Below are positions 44,552 through 53,222 of a DNA stretch of 64,000 nucleotides, piece after piece; the stretch's first letter is position 1; every line of letters starts with the position of its first letter. Under the pieces are notes generated by a model. It made no database searches. It was not told the DNA's origin and saw nothing but the letters and a program-made list of their open reading frames with translations. Made by a program: the position numbers and the translations under genes. This stretch comes from Bog-756 sp963829235 (GTDB taxonomy: Bacteria; Actinomycetota; Acidimicrobiia; Acidimicrobiales; RAAP-2): contig CAWHIF010000012.1 in assembly GCA_963829235.1 (NCBI GenBank), positions 1 through 64,000 on the forward strand, in the 5' to 3' direction.

Positions 44552-45981
44552 TCAGCTCGCCTGGGAGGGGACGAGGAACCCGGAGTACGGCGTGCCCAGG
44601 TACGGGAAGCTGGGCAGGTAGTTCTCCGTACCCATGGCCGAGAGATCGGTCGGACCCGAGGTGAGGCCCATGGAGATGGCCCCGGCAGCGGCGTCGGCCG
44701 TGTAGCTCTTGTCGACCAACGGGAGGGTCGCACCGGCGATGGCGCGTAGCTCGATGGTGGCCACGTCGTCGAAGACCCGGCGGCCGTTGGGATACCCGGC
44801 GGGGTCCCCTCCGACGAGGCCCAGGTTGGAGGGGTTGGTGCTCGTCGAAGGGATGGCCAGGTTGAGCCGCAGCACGTCCGCCTGCCGTGAGCCGGTGTAG
44901 TTCTGGAACCCGGGCACCACGCCGGTCGGTATCCCGGTGAGGAGGATGGCCAGGAGGTCCGCCCGGGGGGCCCCGCTCTTGGTGTAGGCGGCAAGGTTGG
45001 GGAAGACGCCCGGGATAGAGGACGTGCAGGAGCCCGGCCAGCTCGGGATTGGCCACGTGGGAGGCGAACTGGCCGTCCTCGGCCGGCGGCTGGGAGTTCC
45101 AGTAGTCCTTCGTGCCCATCGGGATCAGCACCTCGTTGACCAACGGGTTCCCGAGCCGGGAGACCTGGGTGAACGGGCCCGAGTTGAGATTCCCTCCGGG
45201 CCAGTTCTGGCGGATGCTGGCCTTCTGGCGGCTGGCCGTCGTCCAGACGCCGATCACCGATGCCGGGTCGGATACGTCGGTGGGATTCCGCCACTGCCCG
45301 GTCGAGTTCGCCGATCGGGACCTGGATGGCGATGCTGTGCACGTTCACCCCGGCCGTCGAGTTGACGCCCTTGGCCATCTGGCCGATCCCGGTGTTGGCC
45401 AGTCCGAAGGTGGTGTGGTCCTGCTCGAACGGCCGCAGGACACCGAGGTCGAAGATGGCACCGAGGTCGACGTAGAAGCCCTCGGCCCGCTGGCCGGCGA
45501 AGACCTTCGTCCCGGGGGCGACGGTGGTGATGGCCGCGTTGGCCAGGCCGACGTAGTCGGGCGTCGACAGCGGCCCGATGTTGCACGGCGGGCAGGGGAT
45601 GCCGGAGCCCAGCAGGTGGCTCCCGGTCCTGTCGACCCGGGTGACCGAATAGGTCTGACGGCGGTTCCAGCTCGGGCTCTGCAGCGACGTGATCGGCGCC
45701 GTGTTGTAGAGGAAGGTGTTCGGATCGGTGATCTCACTGGTGAACTGGAACTGATAGCTGATGTCCGCGCAGCCGTCGTTGTCGTTGTCGATGTTGATGG
45801 CATAGAGGACGTCGTCACCGAACTCGTAGAAGTTGGGACCGCCGTCGGGGGCCTCCAGGGGAATGTAGTTGGCGATCAGCGTCACGGTGCCGGCCTGATC
45901 GGGGCTCACGAAGGCATAGAGATCGGTGGAGTCGGCGACGGGGTCCTTGGAGATTTCCGGCGCTTCACGATGGGACGACAT
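44552..45981 (-). pseudogene. DUF4331 family protein, two apparent frameshifts
   Basis: The ATG at 45981 follows AGAGG. MSSHREAPEISKDPVADSTDLYAFVSPDQ is the family's N-terminus. At about 45302 the frame breaks after VPIGEL and continues one frame over (GQWRNPTDVSDPASVIGVWTTASRQ). At about 45010 an extra G in a G run breaks it again (VLYPG then VFPNLAAYTKSGAPRADLLAILLTGIP). The final third runs to 44552. Each break is explained by one extra base, and the rest is conserved, so sequence error is likely. Function unknown; the neighbouring Tat genes suggest an envelope role, though no signal peptide is visible. Confidence 0.85.
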
Positions 45982-45998
45982 GGCTACCTCTGTTCTTT

Positions 45999-46050
45999 GG
46001 TTGACGGTTGACGGATTGACGGATGACGGTTGACTGGATCGACGGTTGAC
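45999..46050 (-). promoter_or_regulatory. Repeated CCGTCAA boxes upstream of the DUF4331 gene
   Basis: On the minus strand the region 18-69 bases before the DUF4331 start contains about six direct repeats of GTCAACC/CCGTCAA. They lie in the gap after the Tat-signal protein gene. They could be a multi-site regulator target or simple repeat expansion. Confidence 0.45.
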
Positions 46051-46075
46051 ATGGACAGGGACGACGGCTGTCGGC

Positions 46076-46381
46076 TCAGCGCATGGCTCTGAACAGCGAT
46101 GCCGCCAGTTGGGGATTGAGCACGGTGATCTCCCTGGTGCCGGAGAAGAGGCCGATCTCCCCGGTGCCGAGATCCCGGATGTGGGCGATGAGCGGTTCGC
46201 TCATCGACGACGAGGCCTCGGCCTCGGTCACCGCGCTCTCGGCCGCACCGACGTCGGCCGGTGCCTGGGTCTCGGCCACGCCGACCAGGGCGGGCAGGCC
46301 CGGGATGGCCGAGATGGCTCCGGCGGCGACGACGGCGGCCGAGCCACCTTTCAGGAACACGCGTCTGCTGACTTCGTTCAT
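46076..46381 (-). CDS. Small Tat-exported protein
   Basis: 101 residues from the ATG at 46381 with AGGAGG upstream. The twin-arginine signal is SRRVFLKGG at 5-13, followed by the hydrophobic SAAVVAAGAISAIPGLPAL and a likely cleavage near VAETQA. The mature 60 residues are acidic at first (AESAVTEAEASSS), then PLIAHIRDLGTGEIGLFSG, TREITVLNPQLAASLFRAMR. No known domain. It is divergent from tatA and upstream of the DUF4331 gene, suggesting a dedicated substrate or partner. Confidence 0.85.
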   Translation of the reverse strand: MNEVSRRVFLKGGSAAVVAAGAISAIPGLPALVGVAETQAPADVGAAESAVTEAEASSSMSEPLIAHIRDLGTGEIGLFSGTREITVLNPQLAASLFRAMR

Positions 46382-46454
46382 CGAGACCTCCTGGGCAAGG
46401 ACGGGACTGCGCCGACGCGGACGGGATGGTCCACATGCTGTCTATCGATGCCGA

Positions 46455-46489
46455 CATCCGATACCGGATGACAGAAATCCCGGATTTCT
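46455..46489. promoter_or_regulatory. Two palindromes in the divergent tatA / Tat-cargo region
   Basis: CATCCG (46455-46460) and CGGATG (46465-46470) form one inverted repeat around ATAC. AGAAATCC (46473-46480) and GGATTTCT (46482-46489) form a perfect 8-bp pair around one C. This is an AT-richer island in a GC-rich region and lies about 70 bases before the cargo gene and 170 before tatA. It is a plausible operator or promoter site for both. Confidence 0.6.
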
Positions 46490-46659
46490 TTCGAAATCAT
46501 CCGACCGGATCCGACGCGGCGACGTGGGATGACGACGTCGACGTTCGTTCCACTCATCCAGACAGGCGGTCGGTGGCGAACAAGAAGACAGCGGTCCGAG
46601 AAGCACGCCAGACCGGTACCGCGAACCTGCCCCGTTGGCCGACAAAGGAGACGTCCACC

Positions 46660-46978
46660 ATGCACTTCAGCCCACCCGCCGATCTTTTCGGCGAACAAGG
46701 TCTCATCGTCCTGATCGTCGTGGCCCTGGTCCTGTTCGGATCCACCCAGATCCCCAAACTGGCCCGCTCCCTGGGTTCGGCGCAGAAGGAGTTCAAGAAG
46801 GGGCTCGACGATGGTGGCCGCCGATGCCGGCGAGGGCAAGACGGCGGTGGTCGAAGCCGTGGCGCCGACGAGCGTGACCGCCCCGGCTCACACCGCCGTC
46901 ACCGTCGAGGCGACCATCCGAGTACTCGGAGACCGGGGCTTCGTGACGTCGGGAAGGGGGCCGTCGTGCCCTTCCTGA
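46660..46978 (+). CDS. tatA: Twin-arginine translocase subunit TatA (apparent frameshift)
   Basis: The ATG at 46660 follows AAAGGAG. FGEQGLIVLIVVALVLFGSTQIPKLARSLGSAQKEFKKGLDDG is a canonical TatA membrane helix, FG hinge and amphipathic helix. After this the reading frame turns Arg-rich. Dropping one G near 46816 gives AADAGEGKTAVVEAVAPTSVTAPAHTAV and a stop at 46976-46978, overlapping the next gene start. TatA forms the pore for folded, twin-arginine substrates. As printed, the frame runs on into TatB, an artefact of that extra base. Confidence 0.85.
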
Positions 46979-47415
46979 GCCCGGCGAAACTGTTGGTCAT
47001 CGTGGTGATCGCCCTGGTCGTGTTGGGCCCCGACAAGCTCCCGACCGTGGCCAAGCAGATCGGCGGTCTGTGGAGGGACTTCCGCAGATTCAGGGAGAAG
47101 CTCGAATCCGAGGTCCGGGGCAGCTTCCCCGACCTTCCCTCCACCGACACCATCACCCGGGCGGTTCGGTCGCCTCTGGCCTTCCTCGACAATCTGGCCG
47201 AGACCGACGGTTCGGGGAACGAGCCGGCATCGGACGTGGCCGCCGGGGCCGGATCGCCGGATGGGCACAGGGAACGAGGTGGGAGCGGCGGTACGCAACC
47301 GACCGGCGGGCACGGTGCAGAGCTACGAGATGCCGTCGCCCATACCGGAGCTGTCGACCACCGCTCCGGGCGGCATCGCCCACCGGGTCCGCTCCGATGG
47401 CGGAGCCGGCGCTGA
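46966..47415 (+). CDS. tatB: TatA/TatB-type translocase subunit
   Basis: 149 residues from the GTG at 46966, with GGAAGGGGG upstream. PFLSPAKLLVIVVIALVVLGPDKLPTVAKQIGGLWRDFRRFREKLESEV shows the TatB-like helix, LGPDKLP hinge and long amphipathic helix. The Asp/Gly/Pro-rich tail beyond about residue 90 looks out of frame at its end: another frame gives TVQSYEMPSPIPELSTTAPGG and stops at about 47429, just before tatC. TatB, with TatC, receives the signal peptide. Confidence 0.82.
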   Translation: MPFLSPAKLLVIVVIALVVLGPDKLPTVAKQIGGLWRDFRRFREKLESEVRGSFPDLPSTDTITRAVRSPLAFLDNLAETDGSGNEPASDVAAGAGSPDGHRERGGSGGTQPTGGHGAELRDAVAHTGAVDHRSGRHRPPGPLRWRSRR

Positions 47416-47472
47416 CGACCCCGGGATGAACTGAGCCGGCGGCCGCCAGCCGCGACCGGAACCCGAACCCCG

Positions 47473-48216
47473 ATGGCACTCCTCCTCAAGCCACGACACG
47501 AAGCCCGGCCCAGGCCGGAGGCCATGACCCTGGTCGAGCACCTGGGCGAACTGCGGCGGCGGGTGATGGTGTGCGCGGTGGCCTTCGTCATCGCCGGCAC
47601 CGCCGCGTTCCTGGCCTATCCGTGGATTCTCTCCTTCCTAGACATCCCTACTGCGAAGTGGCGCCGAGCCACTGTGCCTTCTACATCACGGACCCTTGGA
47701 CGGACTGGGGCTACGGGTCAAGATCGCCGCCTACGGCGGTCTGGTCCTCTCTCGCCGGTGCTGCTGTGGGAGCTGTGGCGGTTCATCACCCCCGGGCTGA
47801 ACCCGAAGGAGAAGCGCTACGCCGTTCCCTTCGTCGCAGCCTCGCTCAGCCTGTTCTCCACCGGATGCCTGGTCGCCTTCGTGACCTTCCCCCATGCGTT
47901 GAAATGGCTCGACAGCATCGGCGGCCCGAGCCTCCACGAGATCTTCGATCCGATCAACTACATCAGCCTCATCGTGCTGTTGATGGTGGTGTTCGGCATC
48001 ACCTTCCAGTTCCCGGTGCTCCTGGTCTCCCTGGAGGTGGCCGGCGTGCTCACGGCCCGGAAGCTCTCCTCATGGCGGCGGTGGGCCATCGTCCTCATCG
48101 TGGTGGTCGCCGGGGTGATCACACCCAGCTCGGACCCGTTCTCGATGATGGCGCTGGCCATCCCGCTCTACATCTTCTACGAGCTCTCGATCGTGGTGGG
48201 GAGGATCATCCAGTGA
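47473..48216 (+). CDS. tatC: Twin-arginine translocase subunit TatC (three compensating indels)
   Basis: 247 residues with an open frame throughout. The N-terminus MTLVEHLGELRRRVMVCAVAF and the second half PVLLWELWRFITPGLNPKEKRYAVPF ... ITPSSDPFSMMALAIPLYIFYELSIVVGRII are canonical TatC with six helices. Residues about 56-92 are scrambled in frame. In the other two frames the expected HPYCEVAPSHCAFYITDP and LDGLGLRVKIAAYGGLVL are found. Single missing bases at about 47639, 47695 and 47751 explain this and cancel out. TatC is the signal-peptide receptor. Confidence 0.9.
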   Translation: MALLLKPRHEARPRPEAMTLVEHLGELRRRVMVCAVAFVIAGTAAFLAYPWILSFLDIPTAKWRRATVPSTSRTLGRTGATGQDRRLRRSGPLSPVLLWELWRFITPGLNPKEKRYAVPFVAASLSLFSTGCLVAFVTFPHALKWLDSIGGPSLHEIFDPINYISLIVLLMVVFGITFQFPVLLVSLEVAGVLTARKLSSWRRWAIVLIVVVAGVITPSSDPFSMMALAIPLYIFYELSIVVGRIIQ

Positions 48217-48627
48217 GGGACGGCTTTGACCAGCGCTCGAGCTCCTCGCCGAAGAGCGGCGGCTGTGCTTGGCGTCCAGCGCCTGTTGCTCGGAGACCGG
48301 TCTGATCTTCCAGTAGGCGTCCTGGACTTCACGGACGCTCTCGCTCGTCGCCCCCAACGAGGAGATCAGCAGCCAGTGCTGGATGTAGGCCCCGGCCAGT
48401 GAGGGTTGGGTGAGGCGCACGATCTCCTGCGCCCGCTCCTCGTCCCCGCGCAGGAGGGCGGCCGGCCGGTCCTGTTCCAGGCCCAAGGTGGCCGCCGAGC
48501 GGAAGTTCTCGTACTCCCGACCGATCCTGGTCACCCCGTCCAGCGAGTGCCAGGCGTCGAAGGATGCCACCACCGGATCGCCGTAGAAGTGCTCGAGGTG
48601 CCGGTCGCGAATCCCGGTCCCCGACAC
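48206..48627 (-). pseudogene. Hypothetical protein upstream of ArsR, frameshifted at its C-terminus
   Basis: I take the GTG at 48627 as start, since the frame above it overlaps the ArsR operator. The body reads HLEHFYGDPVVASFDAWHSLDGVTRIGREYENFRSAATLGLEQDR, AQEIVRLTQPSLAGAYIQHWLLISS and VREVQDAYWKIRPVSEQQALDAKHS. A base missing near 48260 derails the end; restored, it gives PPLFGEELERWSKP and TGA at 48206, inside the 3' end of tatC. No known function. Divergent from arsR and probably under its control. Confidence 0.65.
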
Positions 48628-48644
48628 CGACCTGCCTCGTGTAT

Positions 48645-48701
48645 TCAACTGCTTGGTTGACAACAGGGCAACCCGTGCCTAGTATTCAACTCAATGGTTG
48701 A
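48645..48701. promoter_or_regulatory. Twin ArsR operators
   Basis: Two similar 16-bp elements, TCAACTGCTTGGTTGA (48645-48660) and TCAACTCAATGGTTGA (48686-48701), each with TCAAC/GTTGA inverted arms, lie 41 bp apart. The second covers the ArsR start codon, and the first precedes the divergent gene. This matches the TTCAACC...GGTTGAA type of site used by ArsR/SRPBCC pairs. Confidence 0.75.
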
Positions 48702-49053
48702 TCACGGAACCGGGACGCGGCTGGCCGACCAGGCGGTGGGGGCCGTCTTCTCGGCCCTGGCCGATCCGACCCGGCGGGCCATCGTGGAGCGGTTGGCCTC
48801 AGGAGAGGCCACGGTCAGCGAGTTGGCCCAGCCCTTCTCGATCAGCATCCAGGCCGTCTCGAAGCACCTTTCCGTGCTGCACCGGGCCGGCCTGATCACC
48901 AGAAGCCGACGGGCCCAGGAACGCCCCTGCCGGCTCCGGCCGGAGACGCTGGCTTCGGCCAGCGGGTGGCTCGAGGGCTACCGACAGCTGTGGGAGACCA
49001 GTTTCGACAACCTCGATCAGCACCTGAAGAACCAGAAGGGATCACGACCATGA
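48694..49053 (+). CDS. ArsR-family transcriptional regulator
   Basis: 119 residues from an ATG at 48694. The winged helix shows VFSALADPTRRAIVERLASGEATVSELAQPFSISIQAVSKHLSVLHRAGLITRSRRAQERPCRLRPETLA. There are no metal-binding CxC or C-terminal His motifs, so it is of the non-metal type that is coupled to SRPBCC proteins. Its stop overlaps the ATG of such a gene. It probably represses itself and both neighbours through the twin operators. Confidence 0.93.
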   Translation: MVDHGTGTRLADQAVGAVFSALADPTRRAIVERLASGEATVSELAQPFSISIQAVSKHLSVLHRAGLITRSRRAQERPCRLRPETLASASGWLEGYRQLWETSFDNLDQHLKNQKGSRP

Positions 49054-49483
49054 CCGACGGCCCGCCTACATCTCGATCACCCGGACGTTCGACGCCCCAC
49101 CCGAAGAGGTGTTCCGGGCCTGGACGACGCCCGCGGTCTTCGGGCGCTGGTTCGGGACGGCGTCCACCACCGTGGAAGACGTCTCCATGGATCTGAAGGT
49201 GGGCGGCGCCTGGAAGGCACGCATGCTCCTGCCCGACGGCAACGAGATCGGTTGGCACGGCTCCTACCAGGAGGTGGACGTCCCCAACCGCCTGGTCATG
49301 ACCTTGAGCGATCGCCCCGGCGATCAGTTCGAACTGGTGACCGTCGAGCTGAAGCGGGTCGGGGCCGGAACCGAGATGACCTTCACCCAGAGCGGGGGGA
49401 ACATGCCTCCGGAGAACTACGCACAGGCGGAGGAGGGCTGGAGGACGTTCTTCGACGACCTGGAGGCCGGGCTTCCGGGCTGA
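49050..49483 (+). pseudogene. SRPBCC / AHSA1-domain protein, frameshift near the start
   Basis: The ATG at 49050 overlaps the ArsR stop. After MTDG a base appears missing at about 49061; the next frame gives AYISITRTFDAPPEEVFRAWTTPAVFGRWFG and continues as VEDVSMDLKVGGAWKARMLLPDGNEIGWHGSYQEV to a stop at 49483. This is the START-like AHSA1 fold that binds hydrophobic ligands. Paired with ArsR, it is probably a stress- or ligand-response protein. The disruption is likely a sequence error. Confidence 0.85.
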
Positions 49484-49666
49484 ACCGTCGTTGCCCGGAC
49501 GCGGCCGTGGCCGGCTCCGTGACCCCACCGGGCGCGGACCGGGCCCGCCCCCGGGCCGGAGGCACCGGCGGCGTGGGTAGGCTCGTAGCGGTTCACGCAC
49601 ACTCGAGCGACTTCGCGATTCCATCATGTGAGAGATGATCCCGGAGCCACCTGGCGGGGAGGCAAC

Positions 49667-50449
49667 ATGGCCGAAGACGAGCAGGAGAACCAGTCGCCGC
49701 CGTCCGACCCCCCTGAGGATCCGTCACCTGTTCCCGCGCTCCCGCCCCGGTATGAGCAGTTCGCCGCCGGTGGCGCCGGGGCCCCGCCGTCGCTGCCCCC
49801 CATCGACCGCATGACTATGCGCCTGGCAGCGTCGCACCGAGACCGACTACATCTTCGACTACTGGACGGCACTGGGCTGGACCGTCCTCACCCTCGGGAT
49901 CTACGGCTTCTACGTCTTCTACCAGTTGGTCCGGCGCATGCGCGATCACAACGCGCGCCGGGTCGAGTTCTTCGACGCCGCGCTCGCCTTCGCCTGGGAG
50001 GAGGCCGGGAGGCGGGGCCTGCAGGACGGAGCTGACGCCGTCGTTCCAGCGGGCCAGCGCGCACATGGACGTGCTCCGGCGCATGACGAGCGACTTTCGC
50101 GAACCGGTCATCTGGCTCGTGCTGGCCATCGTCGCCCGCGGCGTCGTCGAGATCATCGCCTTCGTGCTCTTGGACCAGGACCTCGTCAAGCACGACCGGG
50201 CCGAGGTCGGCGTCGAGTACGAGCTGTCGGTGATCTTCGGGCGGTTCGGCCAGGCCGTGCCGGCGCCGGACCAGGCCCGGGTGAAGGGCCAGGACAACTA
50301 CGTGGGCCGGATCGTCGCCACGATCGTCATCGTTCGGCATCTACCTGTTCTGGTGGTACTACAACCAGATGATCGAGCCGAACCGCCACTTCCAGACCAA
50401 TTGGGCCGAAGAGGACGCCCTGGTGGCGGCGGCCAACGCCCTGCGCTGA
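49667..50449 (+). pseudogene. DUF4234-like membrane protein with three apparent frameshifts
   Basis: The ATG at 49667 follows GGGGAGG. After a Pro/Glu-rich N-terminus the frame breaks at about 49822, 50030 and 50335. Joining the frames gives WQRRTETDYIFDYWTALGWTVLTLGIYGFYVFYQLVRRMRDHNARR, a cytosolic helix, a second pair of membrane helices (VIWLVLAIVARGVVEIIAFVLL) and a repeat of the first motif, FGIYLFWWYYNQMIEPNRHFQ. The paired LGIYGFYVFYQ and FGIYLFWWYYN elements are typical of DUF4234. Function unknown. Confidence 0.75.
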
Positions 50450-50486
50450 CCGGTCGGCCGGGCTCTCTTCTGCCGGAGCCGGCGGA

Positions 50487-51434
50487 TCAGCCCGGGTCCG
50501 AGTAGAACTGCCGGAACCAGCGGCGGTACTGCGCTACCGGGCCGTCGGCGGAGGTGACCATCGGACGCTCGCGGTAGATCTTGTTCTCCCAGATGGGCAC
50601 GTCCTGGGCGAACTGCTCGTTGGTGATCCGGTCGTTGAGCTCGCTGATCGACTCGGTGGCCCGCTCGTCGGGCAGAGCCTTCATCGAGAAGATGAGGTTG
50701 ACCTCGGTGAGCTCCTCGTCGATGGGGGTCTGCGTGATGTAGGTCAGCATCTCGATCGGGTCCTGGCTGACCTCGACGGCGACGATCCCGGGGCCGCAGG
50801 TCGTCGTGGTCGTCTGGACCTCGTAGCCGGCCACGTCCACGGCGGTCACCTTGAGGCTCTGCTCGACGACCATGGAGGGGCCTCGAACCGGACCTCGAAG
50901 TGGTCCCGCTCAGGTGGTGCCATGTCGTGGACGGCCGAGAAGTGCGACCGGTCGATGATGTTCTCGGTCAGGTCCTGGACGTGGACGCGCACCCGGTAGG
51001 TGCTGCATCTCCAAGGCGTCCAGCCCGTCTCGTCGGGCCGGTAGGTGGTCACCTCGTAGCTCGGAGGTGCGCCGCCGGCGTGGTGCCAGACGAAGATGCG
51101 ACCGTTGCGCTCGCAGACCGGCCACGCCCGGGCGGCGGCCCGCGGCGGCCGGTCCAGGCCCGGCACCTCGACGAGCCGGCCCGTACCGTCGAACCGCCAC
51201 CCGTGGAAGGGACAGGCGATGCCGTCGCCGCACACTCGGCCGCCGACACCCAGGTGGGCGCCGAGGTGGGGGCAGTGGGCATCGAAGACCCGCGCGATCC
51301 CGTCCTCACCGCGGAAGAGCACCAGTCGCGTCCAAGGTAGGGACCGGCTCCACGTCCCCCGGTGCCAGATCCGCCCCGGCACCGACGCTGAACCAGCCGT
51401 CGGGGGAGGCCGGAAACGGGTACCTGGAGCTCAT
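50487..51434 (-). pseudogene. Rieske non-haem iron oxygenase (KshA-like), frameshifted
   Basis: From the ATG at 51434 (MSSRYPFPASPDGWF) the frame breaks near 51337 and 51325, then reads LVLFRGEDGIARVFDAHCPHLGAHLGVGG, with a second Rieske pair at CPFHGWRF: C-x-H...C-x2-H is intact. The iron site lies in NIIDRSHFSAVHD. A further break near 50876 joins to MVVEQSLKVTAVDV and the C-terminus WFRQFYSDPG. This resembles 3-ketosteroid 9-alpha-hydroxylase oxygenases and DAF-36-like cholesterol desaturases. Needs a reductase, not present nearby. The breaks are probably sequence errors. Confidence 0.82.
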
Positions 51435-51568
51435 CGCCCCACCGGGAGGGCCCGAAGCGTCCGTGTCGACACCGTCACTCCTTCCCTGGCGGGCACGTCC
51501 CGTTTCACGTCTGTCGCCCAGGTGGCAGCGTACGGTCGACCCGGACACCTGTCCAGAGGCGCTGTCCT

Positions 51569-52328
51569 CTAGCTTCGGCCGCCGAAGATTCGCAGCAGGG
51601 CGAGGTAGACCATGGCCGAGGAGAGCAGCAGCGAGAAGGCGGAGTACCACTCGGCGTCGGCGCTGAGTTGGGCGGCCTGGGCCCGGTAGGCGAAGTCGAA
51701 GTCGACGAACAGGTTCATCACGGCCAGGAACAGGTACAAGATGCCGAAGATGACCAGGCCGCCGAGCCCCGACGTGCCCATCCGGTCAGGATGGACACCA
51801 CGATGACGGCCAGCAGGCCGAGGGTGGCCACCATCGTGATCTGGATGAACCGGTGGCCGACCCGGACCAGGCCGGCCCGGTAGCAGAACCACACGCCGAC
51901 GACCACGGCCAGGGTCCCGACCACGGCCAGCGTGACGACGTGCTGACCCTGGTTGGCGAGAAGCGGGACAGCATGCCGAGGACCGCCCCTTCGCATACGG
52001 CGAACACCGGGGCCAGCACCCTGGCCTGCTGCGGCCGGAAGGAGGCCCACAGCCCGGCACCGACGGCGACCAGCAGGAGCGGCCACACCAGTCCCAGGGG
52101 GAGGTCGGCGACGTAGGCCAGGGCCCCGACGACCAGGGCCAGGGCCCCGAGGAGCCCGGCCTTGTTGAAGGCACCCTCGGCGCTGAACGTCCGGGTGGCG
52201 GTGGGAGCGACGGGTGCGGGGGGCTCGAGGAGCGCGGTCGAGCCGGTCGGGCGCGGCGGTCCGTAGGTCTGCACCATGCGCTGGTAGTTCGACGTCGATC
52301 CGAGCGATCCCCGGTTGGCTGCTGCCAT
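51569..52328 (-). pseudogene. Bax inhibitor-1/YccA family membrane protein, frameshifted
   Basis: The ATG at 52328 follows AGGAG. NYQRMVQTYGPPRP and TATRTFSAEGAFNKAGLLGALALVVGALAYV give the first helix. The frame breaks at about 51958 and 51783; the joined protein has six to seven helices, among them FAVCEGAVLGMLS, VVTLAVVGTLAVVVGVWF, MVATLGLLAVIVVSILTG, LVIFGILYLFLAVMNLFVDFDF and the C-terminal YSAFSLLLSSAMVYLALLRIFGG. The EWYSAF...L..YLALLRI ending is characteristic. Its bacterial role is uncertain (membrane stress, Ca2+ leak in YetJ). Confidence 0.85.
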
Positions 52329-52598
52329 GTTGAGTCTCTCCTGTCCCGGGTGCGCCCAGCTGGCGCACCCCTCCCCCTTCGGTCCGCCATCCGGCGCACC
52401 CGTTCCGGGGGTCTGTCCTGCTTCCATTCTGCCCGTCCTGGTCCGGCATCGTGCCACGGCGGCATCAAAAAGGCGTAAACGCCGACGCTGGAGAGGGCCG
52501 GCCGGTTGGTCCGGGGGCGGTGGCGGGCCCGGGCCGGGCGTGGGGTCCGGCCCAGGGCGTGGGGTCGATCCGGCCCGGACGTGGGGTCGAAGAGGCCC

Positions 52599-53054
52599 TC
52601 AGCTCACCAGCACGTCGGGCCGCGGGAAGCCCTCGGCCTCGCACAGTGCGTAGTACGCCTCGAGGGTGCCGGGACCGTCGAACACACTCTCGATGCTGCC
52701 GTCGGCGGCCAGGTTGAGGTTGACCCCGTACATCTGGAACCACACCTGGGTGTCGTTCTCGATGCACTCGAGGGTGTGGACGGACCCCGCGGGCTCGAAG
52801 AGGAACGAGCCGGCCCTGTTCACGTAGTCGTACTCGCGGTACTTCCAGGCACCGGACATCGTGTAGCCGTAGACCGGCCCCGTGTGGCGGTGGGTCTGCA
52901 CCGCGTAGCCGGCCTGGAAGATGTTCTCGACGATCCAGAGTCCCTCGGCCACGTCGACCTGGATCACCTTGAGCTTGTTGCCTCCACCCATTTCCACGAA
53001 GGGGAGATCGGTCGAGCCGCGGTGCTGGGCCTCGGTGGGTGCGTAGATGCTCAT
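52599..53054 (-). CDS. Cupin protein, 2,4'-dihydroxyacetophenone dioxygenase-like
   Basis: 151 residues from the ATG at 53054, with AAGGAG upstream. The metal site appears in QTHRHTGPVYGYTMSGAWKYREY and, after about 30 residues, GSVHTLEC. The strand AGSFLFEPAGSVHTL is typical of the ChrR-like cupins, to which 2,4'-dihydroxyacetophenone dioxygenase belongs. This would cleave a C-C bond next to a keto group. It lies near the Rieske and esterase genes, in line with aromatic or steroid breakdown. Confidence 0.82.
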   Translation of the reverse strand: MSIYAPTEAQHRGSTDLPFVEMGGGNKLKVIQVDVAEGLWIVENIFQAGYAVQTHRHTGPVYGYTMSGAWKYREYDYVNRAGSFLFEPAGSVHTLECIENDTQVWFQMYGVNLNLAADGSIESVFDGPGTLEAYYALCEAEGFPRPDVLVS

Positions 53055-53222
53055 GTGCGCTCCTTGTCGTCGGGAACGTGCGCCCGGCGCCCCTGCCCAC
53101 GCCCCCCATTCAGCTGGTGGCCATACACAGTGGCATAGATGAGGGGCAGATCCACCGGCCGATGACCGCACCCGACGGCTGCCCGATGACCCGGTCGGCG
53201 GAGATCGGAGCGGGTTGGGGCT

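Noticed and set aside
46660..47415. A TatA-TatB fusion protein, since one open frame covers both
   Set aside because: The joining segment is Arg-rich nonsense; removing one G near 46816 gives a separate TatA ending at the TatB start.
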